NCBI GenBank assembly: GCA_012295275.1
Contig: CM022673.1
Span: 10,213,288-10,230,787, forward strand
Direction of reading: 5' to 3'
Length of the DNA stretch: 17,500 nucleotides
From: Chrysomallon squamiferum
Taxonomy: Eukaryota > Mollusca > Gastropoda > Neomphalida > Peltospiridae
The notes under the pieces are model-generated. The model made no database searches. It saw nothing but the letters and a program-made list of their open reading frames with translations, and was not told the origin of the DNA. The position numbers and the translations under genes are program-made. Every line of letters starts with the position of its first letter. Within the stretch, counting starts at the first letter, position 1. Shown piece by piece: positions 8,181 to 16,549 of the stretch.

Positions 8181-8357
8181 GGTTTCAATTTTGTAAATTC
8201 CTCCAATGTGACGGGCAGCCACAGAAACAGTTTCTGTGACGTCACGAAACAATACTTCACGCGCACAGCGACGTACAAAGGCACGCGAGTCGCTGTCAGA
8301 AAGTTAGCCATCGACAAAATTGATCTCAGCCGTCAGTTGTTACTCGAGTTGAAACAG
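8181..8357 (+). CDS. Exon 7 of window: receptor guanylate cyclase, N-lobe of kinase-homology domain
   Basis: Acceptor TTCTTTTCTTTCAG, donor AAACAG|GTGCTG; phase 0 at both ends, 59 codons (residues 293-351). It contains NVTGSHRNS, then TRTATYKGTRVAVRKL and LLLELKQ. The YKG-x2-VAV block and FELK-like end match GC-A (YYKGNLVAVKRV ... LFELKH). The lysine of the kinase VAIK/VAVK motif is Arg here (residue about 332), with a Lys next to it; the helix C glutamate (about 348) is kept. No glycine-rich loop is evident. In this family the domain does not phosphorylate proteins but relays ligand binding, with ATP as modulator, to the cyclase. Nothing in the sequence suggests that this member is an active kinase. 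Confidence 0.93.
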
Positions 8358-9800
8358 GTGCTGATTCATGTTCATTCTAATTGTCACATATATTATTATT
8401 ATTACGACATTTGTCAATCCAGACATGCTCTCAAACAAAAAGCCAAAGATTAAAGATCACATTTATTATGCGTTTTTCTTTCGAGTAGAATTAAATATTA
8501 GCAAACTTTATTGTCAATGAAGGTAATTCTTACATGCATCTGACTAGCTGTTTAATATTATCTTAACTGGAAACAATGGAATCGAACAGATATCGACATA
8601 TCAGTATTCGAAGCATGTAAAAATACAGTTTATGATGACTACAGTTATAAATATAAATACAAAACATTGTATTTTCATGGATATAATCATTAACCTATAG
8701 TTTATTTCACGCTTTAACAAGAAAAGTCATTTAACGTCATTTTCTGTCGACACCCTTTGAATATTTAACGAGCCTAGGGTAGAGCTTGTAGCATAACTGA
8801 GTTGCGAGCTCATTCTTAGTTTCAGGTATGGCGCAATAGCTACTATTTGGACATGTAATATTCCTATTCAGCTGTGACTGATGACTACACATATCCTATC
8901 AGTCTATTATTGCTGTCAACTTTCTCGAATACATTACAGGCTAAGACAAAAGAACGAAATAATTGCCAAACCACAAGAATTCATAAGAAACAAACAATTG
9001 TATTAGCAGAAACAAATGAAACAAATGATATTATGTGACCCGCTTTCATAAAATATCTTTTAGAGGAAACTGATCATATAATCGTATCCTGAATTTTATT
9101 TCATCTTATTAAACCAAATGGATTTGGTTTCGCATATCAATCAATCATTGTTTTCTGCCTTTCTCTGGTTACTACATGATTATCTGGACTAAAAACAAAC
9201 CCACATCATGCATTATTAAGTAATATTATTATCGAAAATAACAAACATTATTTCTATAGCTATCACCACCTTCTATTACAACTTCTGCAGTTATCTTTAC
9301 AAGTAATTTTACTTACATGTTATACAGCTCATAGTTACAATTCTAATTATTATATTCTGATGTTACTACAGCACGAACTACAACAACAACTAATACTGGT
9401 TCTTCTGTTACTACTACAACTACTACTACTACTACCACTACAACTACTAATACCTCTGCTACTGCTGCTATTACCACTCTACTAAAACTGTTGTTACAGT
9501 TAATAATTTCTACTATTAGAGTATCATCAATAACAGTAACTGGTTTCTCTACTGCTATTACTATTTCTTTTACTATTTCTACTACCACTAGTATTACTAC
9601 TACTGACAACAACAACAACAACAGTAGCAACAACAACAACAATAACAATAATAATAATAATAAACAATAGTAATAATAACAACAAAATCATGAAGAAAGT
9701 TCCAGCAAAAATTTAATTTGCAATAATAATTATTTAACTGAGAAAACAGTTATTTTCTTTATAACTGCAGCGTCACATATTTATTTTTCATTCTGTTTAG
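8358..9800 (+). other. Intron between exons 7 and 8
   Basis: Apart from a short ATT run at 8391-8405, positions 8406-9340 are complex, AT-rich, low-repeat sequence: the longest such stretch in the first half of the window. No exon, RNA gene or mobile element was recognised in it. Positions 9355-9680 are a trinucleotide field. The acceptor follows about 120 bases later. Confidence 0.8.
9355..9680 (+). repeat. (ACT)n, (CAA)n and (AAT)n trinucleotide field
   Basis: ACT/ACC/GCT triplets with substitutions to about 9605, then CAA repeats (9605-9645), then AAT. The - strand reads as a Val/Leu-rich peptide, which is a repeat translation. Confidence 0.85.
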
Positions 9801-9905
9801 ATGAGGGAGACCCATCATGAAAATCTCGCTCAGTTTATTGGGATCGTGTTGGAAACTAAGAAAAATTTTATTCTCACTGAATACTGTTCAAAAGGAAGTT
9901 TACAG
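9801..9905 (+). CDS. Exon 8 of window: receptor guanylate cyclase, kinase-homology domain hinge
   Basis: Acceptor CATTCTGTTTAG, donor TTACAG|GTTCGT; phase 0 at both ends, 35 codons (residues 352-386). It begins MRETHHENLAQFIGIVLE and ends ILTEYCSKGSLQ. The pattern (M)RD...HxNLxxFxG and the hinge I(L/V)TEYC(P/S)(R/K)GSLQ are diagnostic of receptor guanylate cyclases, where ILTEYCPRGSLQ is almost invariant. The initial ATG is an internal methionine, not a start codon: the preceding exon ends ELKQ, and the family sequence across the junction is ELKHMRD. Confidence 0.96.
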
Positions 9906-10202
9906 GTTCGTATTAATTACTGTATTTTCTATTTTGAAAAAAACAACAACAACAAAAATGATAGAAAGAAAGCGAAAAGATTTACTAAAGATTCTGTGTA
10001 AACATAAGTTAATGTTTGTGTGAGAATGGCTTCATAACTGATGTTATATATACATATGTATATTTGCAAGTACAGTGTTGATGTTAAAGAAACAAAGCAC
10101 AAGATATAAACAATGATCATATTTAGATATGTCGGTGAATCAGTATATTTGTGGTGTGACATTGTTTGACTGATTTGAACTACGATGTAATCGGTTTTTC
10201 AG
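9906..10202 (+). other. Intron between exons 8 and 9
   Basis: A short (297 bp) intron of mostly complex AT-rich sequence with a small AAC run near 9942-9955. It is the intron freest of repeats in the window. Confidence 0.85.
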
Positions 10203-10274
10203 GATGTTTTACAAAACGATGACATAAAACTAGACTGGACGTTTAAACTGTCTTTGCTGAGAGATATAACAAGG
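10203..10274 (+). CDS. Exon 9 of window: receptor guanylate cyclase, kinase-homology domain
   Basis: Acceptor GGTTTTTCAG, donor ACAAGG|GTAAGT, the strongest-looking donor in the window. Phase 0 at both ends, 24 codons (residues 387-410): DVLQNDDIKLDWTFKLSLLR followed by DITR. It corresponds to [24 protein letters not shown] of GC-A, at the start of the C-lobe. At 72 bases it is the smallest exon seen here. Its last 15-17 bases and its donor are copied twice downstream: once without the donor at 10351-10367, and once, altered, with the complete GTAAGTATTG donor at 10464-10492. If the downstream donor were used in place of the true one, the frame would hit a TAG after 22 codons. Confidence 0.93.
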
Positions 10275-10343
10275 GTAAGTATTGATCACACAGTTAGATA
10301 TGTCATCTTATACGGTTTACCTAAATTTATTGCTTTTGTTTAG

Positions 10344-10482
<139 letters not shown>

Positions 10483-10557
10483 GTAAGTATTGATCACACA
10501 GTTAGATATGTCATCTTATATGGTTTACCTAAATTTATTGCTTTTGTTTAGGAGGGT

Positions 10558-10679
<122 letters not shown>

Positions 10680-11355
10680 AGAAAGTCAAAGAGAAATAGA
10701 GATATAGAAAGTCAAAGAGAAATACAGATAAAAGGACAGACAGAGAGAAAGAAATCAAGATATATTTTATCCTTCATTGCATTCTGACAAATATCGAACG
10801 AATACTAATCATCATTTTGCTTTATTTTGTTGGCCATCTCGATGAACCAAAGACATGTCCATATCCCATCATCAATCAAAGCTATAAAAGAAAAAATTCT
10901 GATTAACAGCGTGTTTATCCCGTTCATCTCGAACGAGACAGGAACGAAGCTGGACATTTTATTTACCATCATATCTTTATTACAAATTGGTTCCGTTACG
11001 GCAAAGATATCGCCTGTGGCAGTAGCAGTAGCACTGTAGGGATGGATGGCTTTCGGAAATACTGCAAAAACAAAACAAACAAACAAAACATTTTTTTCTA
11101 TCAAAATTCGGTTTTATGGTCTCCTGCGTGATCAGAAAGCATTAGCCCAATTTTTCAGTGTTGTATTTAAAGTGAAAGAATGGATAGTGTTATTGATCTG
11201 TAATTTGTCAGATATTAGAGAATGTAAAGGGTGGTTTAAAAACAAAAAAGAATATGTGGAAGAAGACAGTAAAGGAAACTGTCTATAGTAAAAATGAGCA
11301 GTCAGGTTGTAATTTAGGGTATGTTTTCGCATTTCTTTCAAAGGCGTCTAATTAT

Positions 11356-13465
11356 ATTTCGTTTCAATACATTTTATCCGATTTTGTTTCAGGACATTCT
11401 GTACGGTTTCATTTCTGTCACTTTAGTCCGATTTCGTTGCAGAGCGTTTTTATCCGGTATCGTTTCAGGACGCTTTCGTTTCAGGATGTTTTTATTAGAT
11501 TTTGTTTCAGGACATTTTGTCCGATTTCACTTCAGTCCATTTTGTCCCATTTTATTTCAGGACACTTTGTCCCATTTTATTTCGGTCCATTTTGTCCCAT
11601 TTTGTTTCAGGACATTTTGTCCCATTTCACTTCAGTCCATTTTGTCCCATTTTGTTTCAGGACATTTTGTCCCATTTTACTTCAGTCCATTTTGTCCCAT
11701 TTTGTTTCAGGATATTTTGTCCCATTTTACTTCAGTCTGTTTTGTCCCATTTTATTTCGGTCCATTTTGTCCCATTTTGTTTCAGGACATTTTGTCCCAT
11801 TTTACTTCAGTCCATTTTGTCCCATTTTGTTTCAGGACATGTTGTCCGATTTCACTTCAGTCCATTTTGTCCCATTTTATTTCAGGACACTTTGTCCCAT
11901 TTTATTTCGGTCCATTTTGTCCCATTTTGTTTCAGGACATTTTGTCCCATTTCACTTCAGTCCATTTTGTCCCATTTTGTTTCAGGACATTTTGTCCCAT
12001 TTTACTTCAGTCCATTTTGTCCCATTTCGTTTCAGGATATTTTGTCCCATTTTACTTCAGTCTGTTTTGTCCCATTTTATTTCGGTCCATTTAGTCCCAT
12101 TTTGTTTCAGGACATTTTGTCCCATTTTACTTCAGTCCATTTTGTCCCATTTCGTTTCAGTACATTTTGTCCGATTTCACTTCAGTCCATTTTGTCCCAT
12201 TTTATTTCAGTCTGTTTTGTCCCATTTTATTTCCGTCCATTTTGTCCCATTTTGTTTCAGGACATTTTGTCCCATTTTACTTCGGTCCATTTTGTCCCAT
12301 TTTGTTTCAGGACATTTTGTCCCATTTTACTTCAGTCCATTTTGTCCCATTTTGTTTCAGGATATTTTGTCCCATTTGATTTCGGTCCATTTTGTACCAT
12401 TTTGTTTCAGGGCATTTTGTCCCATTTTACTTCGGTCCATTTTGTCCCATTTTGTTTCAGGACATTTTGTCCCATTTTACTTCGGTCCATTTTGTCCCAT
12501 TTTGTTTCAGGATATTTTGTCCCATTTTACTTCAGTCTGTTTTGTCCCATTTTATTTCGGTCCATTTTGTCCCATTTTGTTTCAGGACATTTTGTCCCAT
12601 TTTACTTCAGTCCATCTTGTCCCATTTCGTTTCAGTACATTTTGTCCCATTTTACTTCAGTCCATTTTGTCCCATTTTGTTTCAGGACATTTTGTCCCAT
12701 TTTATTTCGGTCCATTTTGTCCCATTTTGTTTCAGGACATTTTGTCCCATTTTACTTCAGTCCATCTTGTCCCATTTCGTTTCAGTACATTTTGTCCCAT
12801 TTTACTTCAGTCCATTTTGTCCCATTTTGTTTCAGGACATTTTGTCCCATTTTATTTCGGTCCATTTTGTCCCATTTCGTTTCAGTACATTTTGTCCCAT
12901 TTTACTTCAGTCCATTTTGTCCCATTTTGTTTCAGGACATTTTGTCCCATTTTACTTCAGTCTGTTTTGTCCCATTTTATTTCGGTCCATTTTGTCCCAT
13001 TTTGTTTCAGGACATTTTGTCCCATTTTACTTCAGTCCATCTTGTCCCATTTCGTTTCAGTACATTTTGTCCCATTTTACTTCAGTCCATTTTGTCCCAT
13101 TTTGTTTCAGGACATTTTGTCCCATTTTACTTCAGTCCATTTTGTCCCATTTTGTTTCAGGACATGTTGTCCGATTTCACTTCAGTCCATTTTGTCCCAT
13201 TTTATTTCAGGACACTTTGTCCCATTTTATTTCGGTCCATTTTGTCCCATTTTGTTTCAGGACATTTTGTCCCATTTTACTTCAGTCCATCTTGTCCCAT
13301 TTCGTTTCAGTACATTTTGTCCCATTTTACTTCAGTCCATTTTGTCCCATTTTGTTTCAGGATATTTTGTCCCATTTTACTTCAGTCCGTTTTGTCCCAT
13401 TTCGTTTCAGGACATTTTGTCCCATTTTACTTCAGTCTATTTTGTCCCATTTTGTTTCAGGGCAT
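11356..13465 (+). repeat. 25-bp tandem array (~84 units by length) whose last unit is the exon 10 acceptor
   Basis: Units share the head ATTTTGTCCCATTTT and alternate between the tails GTTTCAGGAC (type A) and ACTTCAGTCC (type B), giving a 50-bp dimer. Variants include TATTTCGGTCC, CGTTTCAGTAC, GGATAT and TCTGT. About 11356-11500 is degenerate and 11500-13460 is highly homogeneous. A higher-order marker (CATCTTGTCCC followed by CGTTTCAGTAC) recurs at about 12614, 12764, 13039 and 13289, spaced by multiples of 25. The last type A unit ends TTTTGTTTCAG at 13460 and is the true acceptor. No stop occurs in any forward frame through the homogeneous part. Confidence 0.95.
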
Positions 13466-13629
13466 GTCTTTCTTGCACCATTCCAACATCAAACAACACG
13501 GAAGACTGAGATCGACCAACTGCCTCGTTGACAGAAAATTTGTTCTTCAGATCACTGGATTTGGTCTTCCCACGCTCTATGAAGCCAGCGAGAACGGACA
13601 GGAAAACGGCTCACACGCTTACTTTGAAA
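13461..13629 (+). CDS. Exon 10 of window: receptor guanylate cyclase, catalytic-loop region of kinase-homology domain
   Basis: Acceptor TTTTGTTTCAG, donor TTTGAAA|GTTAGT; phase 0 in, phase 1 out (residues 411-466 plus one base). It encodes GMSFLHHSNIKQHGRLRSTN, then CLVDRKFVLQITGFGL and a polar loop ending HAYFE. It matches GMLFLHN...[25 protein letters not shown] of GC-A. The kinase HRD motif is HGR, as expected for a pseudokinase (GC-A has HGN). The Asp of the D(F/Y)G motif, retained in GC-A/GC-B, is Gly here (residue about 443). The acceptor is the last unit of a 2.1 kb tandem array, and the same frame stays open far upstream through the array. That upstream part is not assigned as coding, because exon 9 joins exactly here in the family alignment. 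Confidence 0.94.
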
Positions 13630-14357
13630 GTTAGTTGACGTATACCAGTTTAGAGAGACCCCAAAATTACGAGTTTCCATAAATAATAGGAATTTTAGAA
13701 AAAAATAAGTTTTAAGATAAAGAAAGTGTATGTATACTCAAAACAAAATGCATGCATTCTTTATATTTAAATTGTTTAAAACCTATTTTGGCGATTATTT
13801 TAAATGTTTAATCGATTTCTTTTCCGGTCCCCTATTATGATACATGCACAGAAAATAGCTTTCGTAGTTAGATGGAAGATAAAAGACACGAAGTCGTGAC
13901 ATTCATAAAACAACAGTTCGTTGCTTAGCAAATGAAGTAAATAAACTCGATCAGGGCCTTATTAAATGGACATGCTTGAAAATCGAGACCTGTAACGTGA
14001 TACAGATATTCGACACAGAGACTAATAGTTAAACACTGGATCATTTAACTGCAACCGTTTTAATACAAGATTTTGTTTTTCGTTTACGAACACTTTCGTA
14101 GCTTTTAGTTGTTTTCCTAAAATTCTTATATTTTGGATAAAAACAGATGTTTACTTTTTTGCGACACTATATATGATTTAATAGAATATATGAATTTGAC
14201 AGTTGTTGTGTATCTAATTAAATAATGATACCATGATATTTTAAAATTATTTCATATCTATTTAAGTAATGAATTATGTATATGTTTATGGTGTGAAAGA
14301 ATAAGATAACTTTAAAATTAATGTATGCTTAATTAAATAGTACACCATATAGTACAC

Positions 14358-14404
14358 CATGTGGATGTGTGTGCGGGTGTGTGTGCGTGTGTGCGTGTGT
14401 GTGT
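14358..14404 (+). repeat. (TG)n microsatellite
   Basis: TG/TGTGCG repeats in a stretch of otherwise complex sequence. Confidence 0.85.
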
Positions 14405-15579
14405 CTGAGTTATTTTGTATATATATATGATTAAGTATGGGTATGACTGGTTAGAATAAAGTAATTTTAAAATTATTAAGAAACAAAGCTGGCTAGTGTA
14501 ACGTTAATATTATCTTACACAATAACATTTCAAAAATAATTCTTTATTTAATTAAGTCATGTTTATGACCTTTGGCAATGTTCTTTTTTTTTTCTTTTTA
14601 TCCTTATACGCTTGGGAATACTATCTTCATCTGGCTTCAACCTTGAATTAGTCAAATTGATTTTGCTTGTCAGTCCTAATTTTATAGTTTATATTACAGG
14701 CACATTTTATTAACGTTACTGTCACAGTGTTCGTGTTCATTACGATCATTTCGTGTTTTTTTTTTTTTATTATTATTATTATTTTTTTTTTAAATTATTT
14801 TTCTCATCCTTTATTTCTTCATCTGTTCTTTATTTAATTTTCGTTTTGGTTACGACTAAATTCTTCCAAGTATATGTTTGACGTTGCTTTTTTCCGTGTT
14901 CATTCTGTTTTTTTGTTCTTGTTCATTCATTCTGTTGTTTTTATTTTATTTTTTTTTTTTTTTTTTTTTGTAAAGATTAATTTAATTTGATACTTTTTGA
15001 CAAAGACTAATTTAATTCGATTTTAGAACATGGATGTCTTAACATAGATGAAAATTATATAAAATTAGTCTGACACTGAAGGATTCTTTTTACAGCACAT
15101 AGCTTAAATTGTAAATCCTCCGTTTTTTAACAACGTATTTCGTTACAATCGATGTTATTCAGCATTTTGCAATCTCAATGCATGGACGCACCCCAGAATT
15201 CTCTGATTTTATACATTTTTGTAAAACCTGTAATACATAAACAAACAACAAATGTCTGTTGATTATTCGATTTTGCAACATCTATATATACAGAAAATCC
15301 CAGAGATTTTTGGCTTTGTCTATTTTTTACAAAGTTTATATGCAAAGACAAATTCACAAAGTTCTGTATATTTTTACCATTCTGCAAAGCCTATTGTTAT
15401 ATATAGAGAAATCCGACCGTTCCATATATGATATGTAAATAATATTACAAAACTTGTGTGTATATATTTATAAATCCACAATGTTTTACACACACACACA
15501 CACATATATAGACAAAGTGTATGAATGAAGTAATACAAACGTTCTATAAATTTATATAATTTCTAGAAGTTCATGGATA

Positions 15580-16037
15580 AACTAATATAAAAGCTTTACA
15601 GATATTTACACAATTTGGTAGACTAATATAAAAGGTCATTGTATATTTAACAATTTTGCAGACTAATATAAGAGGTCTATATATATTTAACAATTTTGCA
15701 GACTAATATAAAATTTCTATGTAATATTTATATAATTTTGCAGACTAATATACAAGTTCTATGTATATTTAACATTCTGTATTTTTCAGACTAATATAAA
15801 AGGTGTATATATTTAACAATTTTGCAAACTAATGGATAAAAATTAAAACATTCTATGTATATTTAACAATTTTGCAGACTAATATAAAAGGTCTATGTAT
15901 ATTTAACAATTTTGCAGACTAATATAAGAGGTCTATGTATATTTAACAATTTTGCAGACTAATATAAAAGGTCTATGTATATTTAACAATTTTGCAAACT
16001 AATATAAAATTTCTATGTATATTTAACAATTTTGTAG
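15580..16037 (+). repeat. 40-bp tandem array whose last unit is the exon 11 acceptor
   Basis: About ten to eleven units of the form GACTAATATAAAAGGTC, TATGTATATTTAACAATTTTGCA. Unit starts fall at 15621, 15661, 15701, then less regularly at about 15743, 15788 and 15826, then 15877, 15917, 15957 and 15996. Most units end TTTTGCAG or TTTTGCAA; the final one ends TTTTGTAG and is the true acceptor. More diverged relatives (for example the GTTCTGTATATTTTTACC stretch near 15360) suggest the array once reached further upstream. Confidence 0.9.
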
Positions 16038-16190
16038 AGCTTCTGTGGGTGGCTCCAGAACATCTGAAGAACAACTTGAGAGCTGGGGCCTCTCAGAAGG
16101 GTGACGTGTACAGCTTTGGAGTTATTCTTCAAGAAGTCATAACCAGATCAGCTCCCTTCTCTAACTGGAGAATTCTGATGGAAGTTAAAG
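16038..16190 (+). CDS. Exon 11 of window: receptor guanylate cyclase, C-lobe of kinase-homology domain
   Basis: Acceptor AACAATTTTGTAG, donor TTAAAG|GTGAGA. The first two bases complete Lys467; residues 468-517 follow and the exon ends in phase 1. It reads [12 protein letters not shown], then [20 protein letters not shown] and WRILMEVK. The APE motif and DVYSFG(I/V)ILQE are the most recognisable receptor-cyclase signatures in the window (GC-A: LWTAPELL ... GDVYSFGIILQEIALRS). The next family block, beginning near PKEII, must be in the next exon, beyond this window. The acceptor has a weak pyrimidine tract and is the final, TAG-type member of a 40-bp array whose other members mostly end in CAG. 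Confidence 0.95.
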
Positions 16191-16489
16191 GTGAGAGTGT
16201 CTAATGAAAATATCTGAACAATCAATAAATAAAATAAAAAATAAGTAAATAAATAAATAAATAAAGTGAAATTTTAAAAAGTGTTAAATGTGAAAAATTG
16301 TGACTATCTTGTTTAACGTCATAAGAACAGCGTTTTCGTTTATTGTTGTTAATTTATTTTATTTTTATTTATTTTTTTTATTTATTTATTTTATTTTTAT
16401 TTATTTTTTTTATTTTTTTATTTTTTTTTATTTTTTTGTTTTGTTGTTTATTATTATGTTTATTGTTGTTTATTTATTGTTATTTTGAT

Positions 16490-16549
<60 letters not shown>

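Larger units (their letters stand above)
13630..16037 (+). other. Intron between exons 10 and 11
   Basis: Positions 13630-14350 are complex AT-rich sequence with nothing recognised. A TG tract lies at 14358-14404. T-rich stretches occur at 14756-14800 and 14948-14969. A two-copy 30-bp repeat (AAAGA(T/C)TAATTTAATT at 14972 and 15002) follows. Diverged and then clean 40-bp units lead to the exon 11 acceptor. No gene was seen on either strand. Confidence 0.8.

Noticed and set aside
7888-8196. Cys/Tyr-rich 102-codon frame
   Set aside because: It comes from TATG/GTAC repeats, and its end overlaps the exon 7 acceptor in another frame.
8406-9340. tRNA-derived SINE or RNA gene in the complex part of the exon 7-8 intron
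   Set aside because: No convincing A/B box pair, cloverleaf or tail was seen by eye; a repeat-library search would be needed to claim one.
9801-9905. ATG at 9801 as a translation start
   Set aside because: It directly follows a TTTAG acceptor, and the methionine is part of the family's internal ELK-(H)MRD sequence.
11356-13465. CRISPR-like or phage-defence repeat array
   Set aside because: Units are directly tandem with no unique spacers, and the window is a eukaryotic intron.
11254-13509. Open frame of 751 codons (Phe-rich, 25-residue period), and overlapping 710- and 379-codon frames, as genes for a repetitive protein
   Set aside because: All three forward frames are open only because the 25-bp unit lacks stops. 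The repeat varies at base level without regard to frame, and the family alignment joins exon 9 directly to 13461.
16491-16547. Poly-T run as the tail of a SINE or LINE on the - strand
   Set aside because: Neither flank shows a recognisable element body, promoter boxes or clear target-site duplication, so only the T run is annotated.
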